From Brevibacillus porteri (GTDB taxonomy: Bacteria > Bacillota > Bacilli > Brevibacillales > Brevibacillaceae), in the NCBI RefSeq assembly GCF_003013475.1, contig NZ_PXZO01000057.1:1-64000 (forward strand): 64,000 bases of DNA, written 5' to 3'. Positions within the stretch are counted from its first letter, which is position 1, and every line of letters starts with the position of its first letter. The notes under the pieces were generated by a model. It was not told the origin of the DNA. It saw only the letters and a program-made list of their open reading frames with translations, and searched no databases. Shown here piece by piece: positions 18,221-26,424 of this stretch. The translations under genes were made by a program, and so were the position numbers.

Positions 18221-18475
18221 TTACGTATCTTCAAACATTAAATCCCACATATGTTTGTAGGTTCCCAGATCGAATACGTCAGACATTGGCTGCTTTCCAA
18301 CCCCACCGTATCCGATCATCAGACCGATGACCAGTGAGAAAAACAGCAGGAGTGGGACCAGCACCATCTTGGCAACTCTCAGCCGCCAATTTTTGCCGCT
18401 CCGTTCCCGCTCTTTTCCTTTTGACTTAACCTCTTCGGTCTGACGCGGGAAACGTTTGCTCTTCCCTTGTTCCAT
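18221..18475 (-). CDS. EpuA-family small membrane protein (annotated as RNA polymerase subunit beta family)
   Basis: An 84-residue protein with a very basic N-terminal half (KSKRFPRQTEEVKSKGKERE) and one membrane segment (VPLLLFFSLVIGLMIGYGGVG), then a short outside tail with DVFDLGTYKHMWDLMF. The segment from LRVAKM to the end matches the EpuA family (PF11772), often mislabelled DNA-directed RNA polymerase subunit beta. The function is not established. I chose ATG 18475 because GGAGGAGAGGAG is directly upstream; the ATG at 18493 has none. It follows flhP by 34 bp in the same direction and ends the cluster before a terminator. Confidence 0.75.
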   Translation of the reverse strand: MEQGKSKRFPRQTEEVKSKGKERERSGKNWRLRVAKMVLVPLLLFFSLVIGLMIGYGGVGKQPMSDVFDLGTYKHMWDLMFEDT

Positions 18476-18509
18476 GCTCCTCTCCTCCGTCATGCTGAAA
18501 TTATATGGG

Positions 18510-19343
18510 TTATCTGCTTCTCAGTTGGTTAGCAATGCCCATCATTTGATCACTGATGCCGACTGCACGTGAGTTCAATTGATACGCACGCTGAATGTTA
18601 ACCAGTTGGGACATTTCCTCTGTCATGCTTACATTGGAGCCTTCCAATGCTCCTTGTCGAAGTGTAGCATCACCTGTAATGAGGGCATTCGTGTATTTGG
18701 TAGTTGGATTTGCACCGGAATCTAACTCAGCATCAAACAGATTCTGACCGACTTGCTGCAGCTGATCAGGATTGTCTACTTTCCAAAGACCGATATTGCC
18801 GTAAGACACTCCATTTGCAGTAAGTGCTCCCTCGGCAGTAATTTGAATATTGGTGACTGGCTCTGGCAATACAATATTTACGCCGTTTTCATCTGTTAAA
18901 ATGTGACCAGAGGTAGTGTGCAATACATAACCTTGTTCATCATCATCGAATGAGACCTTGAAAGAGCCATCGCGTGTCAATCGATTTTCCTCTTGAATGA
19001 CATTGCCAGTAGCGTCCTTGATCTTGTGAGTGACAAGAAAATACCCGTTTCCCTCAACCAACACATCTGTTGGCACATCAGTAACTTTCACACTACCGTG
19101 ACCGAGATCCAGCTTGGTCATGCCAAGACGGGCACCGCTTCCGATCCGAATCCCCACCGATGTATTCCGATTTTGATTGTCTGCTGCCGGCTGTTCATTC
19201 ATCGAATCGGAGAGAAGCTCGGAAAACGATGCGACCCGGCGTTTGTACCCGATTGTATCAATATTCGCCAGATTGTTGGCTGTATTGTCCAACGCTTGCT
19301 GAATACCGCGCATAGCTGATGTGGAAATATTAAGCGACTGCAT
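18510..19343 (-). CDS. flhP: Flagellar hook-basal body protein FlhP
   Basis: A 277-residue flagellar rod/hook-family protein (FlgF/FlgG type), exported by the flagellar secretion apparatus and building the rod of the basal body. The N-terminus has the family motif QQALDNTANNLANIDTIGYKR, and the C-terminus has the helical GSNVSMTEEMSQLVNIQRAY signature with a Leu-rich end (MMGIANQLRSR). The middle D1-type region has ITAEGALTANGVSYG. The start is ATG 19343 behind GGAGGTAGGA. It follows flhO by 15 bp and resembles it, pointing to an old duplication. As in B. subtilis the pair sits behind mbl. Confidence 0.92.
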   Translation of the reverse strand: MQSLNISTSAMRGIQQALDNTANNLANIDTIGYKRRVASFSELLSDSMNEQPAADNQNRNTSVGIRIGSGARLGMTKLDLGHGSVKVTDVPTDVLVEGNGYFLVTHKIKDATGNVIQEENRLTRDGSFKVSFDDDEQGYVLHTTSGHILTDENGVNIVLPEPVTNIQITAEGALTANGVSYGNIGLWKVDNPDQLQQVGQNLFDAELDSGANPTTKYTNALITGDATLRQGALEGSNVSMTEEMSQLVNIQRAYQLNSRAVGISDQMMGIANQLRSR

Positions 19344-19358
19344 CTTTCCTACCTCCTA

Positions 19359-20327
19359 TTATCCGTTAACACGACCGATTTCATTAGCAGCCTTATCCAA
19401 CGTACCATCAATCGTTGTAATGACCCGTTGGTTCGCTTCATAAGCGCGAAGAACACTCATCATGTTCGTCATGGTTTGGCCAGGGTCTACATTGGAGCGC
19501 TCACGCCAACCTTGTTGCATACCGTATCGACCTGAAATCGTAGGTGTAGCGTACGTACCTGCTGCCAGAGCTGCTTGATCGTTTGCTTCAGCAACATCAA
19601 TCGCTTCGACGTCCATGTCGCCTTCCCAACGGAATACATTGGTTCCCTCACGAACCAGCATCAAGGGATTGGTTACTACAGCCAGTCCCAAACGAGGATG
19701 CGCTGCCAAAGATTGATATTCATTCGTGTTCGGGTCTTTGTACAACAATTCGCCAGCTTCGTTGATTTTCAAATCTTGTCCAGCATTAATTCCACTAACT
19801 GGGTCATTAACTCGAATCGCCTGATTTTGATTGTCCAAAACATAGTACCCATCAGCCGTTACCAAGTAGCCTTCCGCATTCACGTTCCAGTTACCGTTTC
19901 GCGTGTAGCGAATATCCTCTTCTTGAGCTGGCTGCGTCAAATCCTCAATCCGCGCCACACTGTAAAACAACCGTCGCTCATTCCCATCCGGATCTGGCTG
20001 AATATTGTCCATCAACGCAAGATCATACGGATTGCGTGTCTCTTCAATATCCCCCTGCGCAAAATTCGGTAGCGCCTCCGACATGTATACCCCTGTGTGC
20101 AAACGCCCGATAATGGCAGGCTGTCCAGGCATAGTAGGGATGCCTGGAACATCCAGTCCTTCCTTATCATTCATGCGGGAGAGCAATTGCTCCGGAAATG
20201 CACGCATGACACCCACGTCCTGTTTGAACCCGGGTGTATTGATATTTGCTAAATTGTTCGCCAGCGATTCTTGCCTGTTCTGCAAAGCCAGCATGCCAGA
20301 TGCAGACGTATACAAGCCTCTGATCAC
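19359..20327 (-). CDS. flhO: Flagellar hook-basal body protein FlhO
   Basis: A 322-residue paralogue of FlhP and of FlgF/FlgG rod proteins. It starts with MIRGLYTSASGMLALQN and the motif QESLANNLANINTPGFKQD. It ends with the conserved helical signature SNVDPGQTMTNMMSVLRAYE and RVITTIDGTLDKAANEIG. It is longer than FlhP by an insertion in the middle domain. The start is GTG 20327; its ribosome site GGGGGTAAG overlaps the mbl stop (7-bp gap), which supports co-transcription and possibly coupled translation with mbl. The role is rod assembly of the flagellar basal body. Confidence 0.92.
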   Translation of the reverse strand: MIRGLYTSASGMLALQNRQESLANNLANINTPGFKQDVGVMRAFPEQLLSRMNDKEGLDVPGIPTMPGQPAIIGRLHTGVYMSEALPNFAQGDIEETRNPYDLALMDNIQPDPDGNERRLFYSVARIEDLTQPAQEEDIRYTRNGNWNVNAEGYLVTADGYYVLDNQNQAIRVNDPVSGINAGQDLKINEAGELLYKDPNTNEYQSLAAHPRLGLAVVTNPLMLVREGTNVFRWEGDMDVEAIDVAEANDQAALAAGTYATPTISGRYGMQQGWRERSNVDPGQTMTNMMSVLRAYEANQRVITTIDGTLDKAANEIGRVNG

Positions 20328-20334
20328 TTAAATC

Positions 20335-21351
20335 TTACCCCCTGAATAATCGCTTATTCGAGTGAGCCGGCATCTTGTCCAAATAGTCCAGCATCATTCC
20401 TGTTCCTTTTGCAACGCACATCATTGGCTCGTCCGCTACCAGCACAGGAACCTTCAGCTCCTCTGCCAGAATCTCGTCAATACCGTGCAATAATGCGCCG
20501 CCACCGGTCAGGAAAACACCCTTATCAATTATATCGGCAGAAAGCTCCGGAGGTGTTCGTTCTAAAACAGATTTTGAGGCTTGTACAATCGCACTCACCG
20601 ACTCAGCCAGGGCTTCCTGGACTTCAGTGGAGCGGATGGTAATCGTTTGCGGCAAGCCGCTTACCATGTCTCGACCCCGAATGTCCATTTCGTCCTGGCG
20701 TCCGCCGGATACGGTTCCAATCTGAACCTTGATATCTTCAGCCGTACGCTCACCAATCAGCAATTTGTATTTATTTTTTATGTAACGCATAATAGCCACA
20801 TCGAATGTATCGCCTGCTATTTTAATGGAGGAAGACGTGACAATATCGCCCATCGACAATACCGCTACATCGGTCGTTCCCCCACCGATATCCACTACCA
20901 TATTACCGGACGGCTGAAAAATGTCCATACCTGCCCCAACTGCGGCAACTTTCGGTTCTTCTTCGATAAATACTTCTCTTGCTCCACCGCTGCGCTCAGC
21001 TGCTTCGCGAATTGCTTTTTGCTCAACAGACGTGATGTTGGTCGGGCAGCAAATCAAAATACGCGGACGGGCAAACATGCTCTTTCCACCAATTTTGTTC
21101 AAGAAGTGCTTTAGCATAGCCTCTGTGATTTCAAAATCCGCGATAACCCCTTCTCGCAAAGGTCGGATCGCTACGATATTTCCTGGGGTACGGCCTACCA
21201 TGCGATAAGCTTCATTTCCCACGGCCAAAACTTTTCTGGTTTTACTATCTATTGCCACGACAGATGGTTCGTCTAGGACAATTCCCTTGCCTTTTACAAA
21301 AACCAAGACATTGGCCGTGCCCAAGTCGATTCCGATATCTTTGCCAAACAT
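20335..21351 (-). CDS. mbl: MreB-like cell-shape actin homologue Mbl
   Basis: Bacterial actin of the MreB family. It polymerises under the membrane, binds ATP and directs lateral wall synthesis. Motifs: phosphate-1 loop DIGIDLGTANVLV, phosphate-2 VVDIGGGTTDVAVLS, adenosine loop GVFLTGGGALLHGI, and the MreB-type stretches PSVVAIDSKT and RPLREGVIADFE. I chose ATG 21351 (MFGKDIGIDLG, 338 residues) with GGGAGG about seven bases upstream; the longer frame to 21420 lacks homology. The order spoIIID-mbl-flhO-flhP matches B. subtilis and supports Mbl rather than MreB or MreBH. Confidence 0.95.
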   Translation of the reverse strand: MFGKDIGIDLGTANVLVFVKGKGIVLDEPSVVAIDSKTRKVLAVGNEAYRMVGRTPGNIVAIRPLREGVIADFEITEAMLKHFLNKIGGKSMFARPRILICCPTNITSVEQKAIREAAERSGGAREVFIEEEPKVAAVGAGMDIFQPSGNMVVDIGGGTTDVAVLSMGDIVTSSSIKIAGDTFDVAIMRYIKNKYKLLIGERTAEDIKVQIGTVSGGRQDEMDIRGRDMVSGLPQTITIRSTEVQEALAESVSAIVQASKSVLERTPPELSADIIDKGVFLTGGGALLHGIDEILAEELKVPVLVADEPMMCVAKGTGMMLDYLDKMPAHSNKRLFRG

Positions 21352-21432
21352 GATAGGTCCTCCCTGATTACCAGTTACATTTCTACCTAATATCATAGGC
21401 TCTTCTACGTGAGAGGACAAGGAAATTCTTTC

Positions 21433-21717
21433 TTACACACTCTCCTCCTGTTCTACTCGTACTTTTTTACTACGCCGTTTGTACTTTATTTTGGTCGCTT
21501 CGCCTCCCCGAAGATGTCTGATGGCTTTGTGATATTCCAAAATTTCCTTTACCTGGTTCGCTAACTCTGGATTTATCTCAGGCAGCCGCTCAGTCAAGTC
21601 CTTGTGCACAGTACTTTTCGAAACACCGAACTCTTTAGCGATCATCCGAACCGTATTTCTTGTCTCTACAATATATCGGCCGATTTTGATGGTCCGCTCT
21701 TTGATGTAGTCGTGCAC
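21433..21717 (-). CDS. spoIIID: Stage III sporulation transcriptional regulator SpoIIID
   Basis: A 94-residue DNA-binding protein of the mother cell that turns on or off sigma-E-dependent genes and helps make sigma-K. The sequence HDYIKERTIKIGRYIVETR, the helix-turn-helix TVRMIAKEFGVSKSTVHKDL and the basic tail KIKYKRRSKKVRVEQE agree closely with B. subtilis SpoIIID. The start is GTG 21717 with AAGGAGG eight bases before; the frame runs on upstream to 21777 without homology. A sigma-E-like promoter lies at 21753-21781. It is followed after 81 bases by mbl. Confidence 0.97.
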   Translation of the reverse strand: MHDYIKERTIKIGRYIVETRNTVRMIAKEFGVSKSTVHKDLTERLPEINPELANQVKEILEYHKAIRHLRGGEATKIKYKRRSKKVRVEQEESV

Positions 21718-21752
21718 ATTACTCGCCTCCTTGTATCTACATTGTCTGATAC

Positions 21753-21781
21753 AATATATGGGTGCGTAGGGACACATATTC
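21753..21781 (-). promoter_or_regulatory. Possible sigma-E promoter of spoIIID
   Basis: On the minus strand GAATATG (-35 region), 14 bases, then CATATATT (-10 region). This is close to the sigma-E consensus (ATA-rich -35 and CATACANT), and B. subtilis spoIIID is known to be sigma-E dependent. Judged by eye only. Confidence 0.45.
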
Positions 21782-21843
21782 TACGTTTCCAAGCCTGACA
21801 AGCCAGCACGGCCGCATCTTTTTTCAACAGTTTGTACCACACG

Positions 21844-21884
21844 CAAAAAAACACCCGCAATTGTTGTATTTTGCAGGTGTTTTT
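21844..21884 (-). terminator. Terminator after spoIIQ
   Basis: On the minus strand ACACCTGCA and TGCGGGTGT (one wobble pair) flank a 12-base loop, followed by TTTTTTTG. Confidence 0.9.
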
Positions 21885-21897
21885 CTAAATTCATCGG

Positions 21898-22626
21898 TTA
21901 TTGATTTTTTACTTCCGTTTCAGCCTGAATCAAGTATTGCTCTGGATTGACAGGCTTGTTATCGATGCGAACTTCAAAGTGAAGATGTGCGCCAGCGTCT
22001 TTTTCAAAGGTGTTGCGCCCAGCAGACCCGATTACTTGACCTTGTGTCACTTCATCGCCTGGTTTGACTGTTACACTTTCCAGACTTTGATATACCGTAA
22101 TCATTTTGTCTGCGTGCTCAATCTCAATCTCGTTGCCGACAAGTGGATCGTTCACCACTTTTACTACTTTACCCGCAAGAGCTGCGATGACATCAAAGCT
22201 CTTACCGTCCGTAGATACGAGGTCAATACCTGTGTGTGGGTAGAAGGTATTGTCGAAGCTCACCAATGCTTTTTGCTGATTGTCCTTGGAGGCTTTCTCA
22301 TCGTAGTAGTTCATGCCCACATTGTACTGCACGCCTTTTCCTACTGGCCAAGCGAGTGGTTGTACGCCACTTGTAGCAGGTACCGCTTCTTCGTTTTGCG
22401 GTGTAGTCGTCTCAGGAGCTGCAGGAGTTGTCACTGCCACGCCATCTCCGCTATTCGTCATTTTGGATACCGTGTCCATGACATTGCCCTGATACCACAT
22501 CACAAAAGCGAGAATGATTGCTGCGGTGCCGATGTAGATTGCAGGAAACGCCCATTTCTTGCCCAAAACTTTTTTCCAAGAACTTGCCTTCTTGAATGGA
22601 ATTGGTTGATTTTTTTGATCTTCCAT
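21898..22626 (-). CDS. spoIIQ: Forespore membrane M23-family protein SpoIIQ
   Basis: A forespore membrane protein with a LytM/M23 domain facing the intermembrane space, part of the SpoIIQ-SpoIIIAH channel needed for engulfment and late forespore gene expression. One membrane anchor lies near residues 25-45 (WAFPAIYIGTAAIILAFVMWY). The LytM domain covers about 130-230. Zinc-ligand motifs appear intact: HTGID (H-x3-D) and HLHFEV (H-x-H). I recall B. subtilis SpoIIQ having Ser instead of the first His. I chose ATG 22626 with GAGGTG nine bases upstream; ATG 22635 and GTG 22638 in frame are alternatives. The gene has its own terminator. Confidence 0.92.
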   Translation of the reverse strand: MEDQKNQPIPFKKASSWKKVLGKKWAFPAIYIGTAAIILAFVMWYQGNVMDTVSKMTNSGDGVAVTTPAAPETTTPQNEEAVPATSGVQPLAWPVGKGVQYNVGMNYYDEKASKDNQQKALVSFDNTFYPHTGIDLVSTDGKSFDVIAALAGKVVKVVNDPLVGNEIEIEHADKMITVYQSLESVTVKPGDEVTQGQVIGSAGRNTFEKDAGAHLHFEVRIDNKPVNPEQYLIQAETEVKNQ

Positions 22627-22647
22627 TTTATTCATCACCTCATCCCT

Positions 22648-22676
22648 CAGTATCGCCAGAATTTTGACGTATAAAC
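22648..22676 (-). promoter_or_regulatory. Possible sigma-F/G promoter of spoIIQ
   Basis: On the minus strand GTTTA, 14 bases, then GGCGATACTG. This resembles the forespore sigma-F/G consensus with its GG-x-x-A -10. It is very close to the coding start, leaving a short leader, so it is uncertain; it would favour the ATG at 22626. Confidence 0.35.
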
Positions 22677-22713
22677 CTGAGAGAGTAGGGAAAAGTAAAA
22701 ATTTGCTTTTCTT

Positions 22714-23730
22714 TTAAGCTGGGATCACTCTTGAATACACTTGCAGACTAATTCCTTGATAGAAGTGCTTGACGATTTGCTCCGCGCTTTTCCCGCTTTT
22801 GGCCATTCCATTTGCTCCCCACTGGCTCATGCCGACACCATGACCGTACCCTTTGGTCGTAATGAAAACCTGATTGCCGCGCAAGTCCAACGTAAAGGAA
22901 GAAGAATTCAAATTGAGCTTTTCACGAAACTCTCTACCTGTAAACTCCTTGCCGCCAATGCTGATGGTTCCTACGCGATTTCCGGTTGTACGCGATTCGA
23001 TCCGATACCAGGAACCATTGGTAGAAGCCTCCTGCGTGAGCTTGACGCCCAAATTCTTTTCTAGCTCCCCAGTGGACATGACGACCGTTTCCTCATAGCG
23101 AGGAGATTGAATATCCCAAGGACTCGCAACGCTCTTCAAATAAGGAATGGGCTTTTCCCAATATTCATCCGAGTTTTCTGTAAAACCATTACTGGTGGAA
23201 AAAAACGTCGCGTCAATGGGCTCGTTCTGGTAGGTCAGGATAATCCCTGCTGTCGCCATAACTGCCTGCTGAATTCGTTTGTTTTTCCATTCGTACTGAT
23301 CTCCCCAACGCTCACGCCGCTGGTGCTCATCCATATAAACTTGATGCTGCACCGTATCCAAGACCTGACCACCTGATGGCACATCATCAAATTTGCCCTC
23401 TTTTACTCGTCGCACGATATAGGTCCTGGCCGCCAACGCCTGTGCTTTTAAAGCCTCCAGCTCGAACTCAGCTGGCATTTCCGCCGCTACGACTCCGGTA
23501 ATATACGTTTCTAGCGGCAATGTTTCCACAGCTTTTTTTTCTGTACGGTACACCTTTACTGGCATAGAAGAAGCCGATTCCTTCATCGCCGGTATGGCAG
23601 GCTCCGTGACGGCCACAGTCGGCTGACTGACAGGGCCTATTTCTGGTGAAAACCAAAAGACCAGAGCAGCAGGCATCAGGACGAGCAAGATCGGCAAAGC
23701 GATAAACCACATGAGTAGATAGCGTTTCAT
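22714..23730 (-). CDS. spoIID: Stage II sporulation protein D (peptidoglycan lytic enzyme)
   Basis: Membrane-bound lytic transglycosylase of the mother cell that, with SpoIIP and SpoIIM, thins septal peptidoglycan and drives engulfment. 338 residues: N-terminal membrane anchor (LLMWFIALPILLVLMPAALVF), Pro-rich linker, then the SpoIID domain. Family motifs are ETYITGVVAAEMPAEFELEA (the Glu of AAEMPA is the catalytic residue in B. subtilis), LKAQALAARTY, FFSTSNGFTENS and the C-terminal GYGHGVGMSQWGANGMAKSG. The start is ATG 23730 behind GGGGAGG. It lies between murA and spoIIQ as in B. subtilis. Confidence 0.96.
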   Translation of the reverse strand: MKRYLLMWFIALPILLVLMPAALVFWFSPEIGPVSQPTVAVTEPAIPAMKESASSMPVKVYRTEKKAVETLPLETYITGVVAAEMPAEFELEALKAQALAARTYIVRRVKEGKFDDVPSGGQVLDTVQHQVYMDEHQRRERWGDQYEWKNKRIQQAVMATAGIILTYQNEPIDATFFSTSNGFTENSDEYWEKPIPYLKSVASPWDIQSPRYEETVVMSTGELEKNLGVKLTQEASTNGSWYRIESRTTGNRVGTISIGGKEFTGREFREKLNLNSSSFTLDLRGNQVFITTKGYGHGVGMSQWGANGMAKSGKSAEQIVKHFYQGISLQVYSRVIPA

Positions 23731-23841
23731 GCAAGAGATCCTCCCCGTTACGTACTAGACACGAAAAGTCTGAATAACCTACTAAAAGTCTATGTTTGGT
23801 AACAGAGCGGTAGAACGAGAGAATGAGAGAGTCGAGAGAAC

Positions 23842-23875
23842 GAAAAAAAGACCCCCTGCATACGCAGAGAATCTT
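23842..23875 (-). terminator. Terminator after murA
   Basis: On the minus strand AGATTCTCTGC and GCAGGGGGTCT form an 11-bp stem with wobble pairs around GTAT, followed by TTTTTTCG. Confidence 0.8.
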
Positions 23876-23903
23876 TCGTTTTGCCATATGGTTGACGCAT
23901 TTA

Positions 23904-25229
23904 TCAAGCAAAATTAGGAGAGAAGCTTACTTTGATGGTTTCGGAAACTGCTTTTTCACGAGCCTTTTCTTCTGGAACCATACGTTCTACATCTGCGCCC
24001 AAAGCCAGCAGCTTTTCGGTAAAGTTCACGTAGCCACGGTCAATATGGTGCAGGGCAGAAACCTCAGTCTCTCCCTCCGATACGAGCCCAGCCAGTACAA
24101 GTGCTGCACCCGCACGCAGGTCAGTTGCTGCTACCTTGCTGCCTGTCAGCTTGGAACCACCTTCGACGATGGCACTGCGGCCTTCGATCTTGATGTTCGC
24201 ATTCATGCGACGGAACTCTTCCACGTGCATGAAGCGGTTTTCAAATACTGTTTCGGTAACGATGCTCGTTCCTTCTGAAACAAGTAAAAGCGCCATCATT
24301 TGCGACTGCATATCCGTCGGGAAGCCAGGATATGGCAGCGTTTTGAGATCAACTGCTTTCAGTGGGCCTGTGCGGCGTACACGAATGCCGTTTTCTTGCT
24401 CCTCAATGTTCACGCCCATTTCACGAAGCTTGGCAGTCACGGATTTGAGATGATCGCAAATCGCACCTTCCACAAAGACATCCCCGCCAGTAATTGCTGC
24501 AGCAACCATGAAAGTTCCTGCTTCAATGCGGTCAGGAATGACACAATGTGTGCAGCCCTTCAGCTTTTCCACGCCTTCGATGCGGATCGAGCCTGTACCC
24601 GCTCCGCGGATTTTTGCTCCCATTCTGTTCAGGAAGTTCGCCAAATCAACGATCTCCGGCTCTTCTGCCGCATTTTCGATCAATGTGGTTCCCTCTGCCA
24701 AAGCAGCGGCCATCATAATATTTTCTGTTGCACCGACGCTAGCAATATCCAGGTAGATTTTCGCACCTTTCAATCGTCCTTCTACCGTCGCTTCAATAAA
24801 CCCTTGTCCGATTTCGATCTTGGCTCCCATAGCCTCAAACCCTTTAAGGTGCTGGTCGATCGGGCGCGTACCAATGGCACATCCACCCGGGAGAGCGACA
24901 CGAGCTTGTCCTTTTCTGGCTAAAAGCGGCCCCATCACAAGGAAAGATGCGCGCATTTTGCGTACCAGTTCATAGGACGCTTCTACACTCGTAAGCTTGG
25001 AAGCATCGATTGTCAGCACTTCATGATCATATGTAAGGGAGATTCCCATCGATTTCAAAAGGTCGCATATCGTCATGACATCGTCGAGAGCTGGTACGTC
25101 AGAGATGACACAAGTCCCTTCTTCTGCCAGGATAGATGCTGCAATAATAGGGAGTACGGCATTTTTGGCGCCAGATACTTTTACATTTCCAGACAATGCC
25201 TTACCACCACGGACAATAATTTTATCCAA
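23904..25229 (-). CDS. murA: UDP-N-acetylglucosamine 1-carboxyvinyltransferase
   Basis: First committed enzyme of peptidoglycan synthesis; it adds enolpyruvate from PEP to UDP-GlcNAc in the cytoplasm. 441 residues, of the usual length. Conserved motifs are VSGAKNAVLPIIAASIL with the Lys-Asn pair near residue 22, LPGGCAIGTRPIDQHLKGF with the catalytic and fosfomycin-reactive Cys, PYPGFPTDMQSQ and ENRFMHVEEFRRM. The start is TTG 25229 with GGAGGGG seven bases upstream. It follows ywmB by 18 bp and precedes spoIID, the order found for B. subtilis murAA. Confidence 0.97.
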   Translation of the reverse strand: MDKIIVRGGKALSGNVKVSGAKNAVLPIIAASILAEEGTCVISDVPALDDVMTICDLLKSMGISLTYDHEVLTIDASKLTSVEASYELVRKMRASFLVMGPLLARKGQARVALPGGCAIGTRPIDQHLKGFEAMGAKIEIGQGFIEATVEGRLKGAKIYLDIASVGATENIMMAAALAEGTTLIENAAEEPEIVDLANFLNRMGAKIRGAGTGSIRIEGVEKLKGCTHCVIPDRIEAGTFMVAAAITGGDVFVEGAICDHLKSVTAKLREMGVNIEEQENGIRVRRTGPLKAVDLKTLPYPGFPTDMQSQMMALLLVSEGTSIVTETVFENRFMHVEEFRRMNANIKIEGRSAIVEGGSKLTGSKVAATDLRAGAALVLAGLVSEGETEVSALHHIDRGYVNFTEKLLALGADVERMVPEEKAREKAVSETIKVSFSPNFA

Positions 25230-25247
25230 TGTGTACCCCTCCGCGTG

Positions 25248-25991
25248 CTAATATTCCACAGTGATGATTGGTGTACCTACAGTAATCCATGTTCCAAAAT
25301 GGCTGTCACGATGCGTAGCCACCTGTAGATTCATCTTTTGACCGTTTAACGCGATGAATGATTCCCACATAGGGGTATACCCTGAAATGCTGACAACCGT
25401 CTCATCTTGCAAACGTTCTAATTCTGTCGCCTGGAGAGTACCAAAAATCGACAATATTTTACCCTCCTGTTGGTCAACACCCATCTTAACATTGTACAAT
25501 CCGCGAATACAAGTGCTAATTTGCGGAATAAAGTCGGCGCTTTGCAGGGCATTCGTGAAGGTTTCCTGTACTTGTCCAATATATAGTAGGGAATCACGGT
25601 TTCCAGATAACTGAAGTACTAGATATACAGAAAATGCTCCATTTTTAGGAACTGCTGTCACCTCGTAGCTCAGATCCACGCCGTTTTGTGTGTATGTAGT
25701 CCTATATGCAAGTATGTTGTGCTTACGCGATTGTTCGCTTGGGGAAAACGGAATCTCAAGTTGTTGTGCCCATTTCGTCGCCAACTCTTTTACTTGTTCA
25801 GAACGCAGGCCTTCTCCCATCGCCGTACGCATACGTACCTGAACCGATACACCCGTTGCGCCCGTATCTTCTAGTACTTTCATCATTTCTGTCACAACCG
25901 GCTTTTCTTCCTTTGCTTGTGCAGGCATCCAATACACGGCCCCCATCACGAGCAATAGAGCCAGCACGCACCAACCAGACCATTTCCCCAT
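25248..25991 (-). CDS. ywmB: YwmB family protein
   Basis: A 247-residue exported protein related to B. subtilis YwmB, a family named for a TATA-box-binding-like fold. The signal peptide or anchor is WCVLALLLVMGAVYW, ending MPAQAKE near residue 27. The rest is a mixed alpha/beta domain with TGATGVSVQVRMRTAMGEGL and TYTQNGVDLSYEVTAVPKNG. Its biochemical role is unknown. It is probably co-transcribed with murA (18-bp gap), which hints at an envelope role (inference). The start is ATG 25991 behind AGAGAGGA. Confidence 0.85.
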   Translation of the reverse strand: MGKWSGWCVLALLLVMGAVYWMPAQAKEEKPVVTEMMKVLEDTGATGVSVQVRMRTAMGEGLRSEQVKELATKWAQQLEIPFSPSEQSRKHNILAYRTTYTQNGVDLSYEVTAVPKNGAFSVYLVLQLSGNRDSLLYIGQVQETFTNALQSADFIPQISTCIRGLYNVKMGVDQQEGKILSIFGTLQATELERLQDETVVSISGYTPMWESFIALNGQKMNLQVATHRDSHFGTWITVGTPIITVEY

Positions 25992-26089
25992 TGATATCCT
26001 CTCCCTATGCTTACATGTATCTCTTTGTACTTCTCATTTTGTACATGTAGCTGGGTGGATATACCAGCGAATCGTCGTCTTTCTCGTAT

Positions 26090-26320
26090 TTAGTTGAACA
26101 AATTCCCGAATGTCAGGGACCAGCCCAAGTAATCAAGGAAAAAGCGGGATAGTTCATATCCAATCACAATGGAAAGAAAAATTTGCAACAGCTTCGCCTG
26201 AACGCCATTTGGTTTTTTCAAAATCTTATCAAAGCGAAAGGATTGCAACGCCCACCAAGCGAGCCCAATAAACGCAATCGATAAAACGATACTCAACAAG
26301 CCATATACTTCTTGTGGCAT
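26090..26320 (-). CDS. ywzB: DUF1146 family small membrane protein (YwzB-like)
   Basis: A 76-residue protein with two membrane segments (VYGLLSIVLSIAFIGLAWWAL and LLQIFLSIVIGYELSRFFLDYL) joined by a basic loop (RFDKILKKPNG). It matches the DUF1146/YwzB family, which in Bacillus lies between atpC and ywmB. Function unknown. The start is ATG 26320 with GGAGGTAA upstream. Here it is separated from the atp operon by the inserted nuo operon, while its link to ywmB and murA is kept. Confidence 0.85.
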   Translation of the reverse strand: MPQEVYGLLSIVLSIAFIGLAWWALQSFRFDKILKKPNGVQAKLLQIFLSIVIGYELSRFFLDYLGWSLTFGNLFN

Positions 26321-26357
26321 GCTCGTTACCTCCTCATTGCCTATCCGAGAATCATAG

Positions 26358-26391
26358 AAAAAGGGACGGCCCGATTACGAGCCATCCCTTC
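26358..26391 (-). terminator. Terminator after nuoN
   Basis: On the minus strand AAGGGATGGC pairs with GGCCGTCCCTT (one wobble, small offset) and is followed by TTTTC. It ends the nuo operon before the DUF1146 gene. Confidence 0.8.
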
Positions 26392-26424
26392 TATTGTACC
26401 TGAAGTGCTATTCAGTTACGAGTA

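Noticed and set aside
17997..18260. 87-codon plus-strand frame near the PgsA-family gene
   Set aside because: It spans the start of one minus-strand gene and the terminator of another, and shows no family features.
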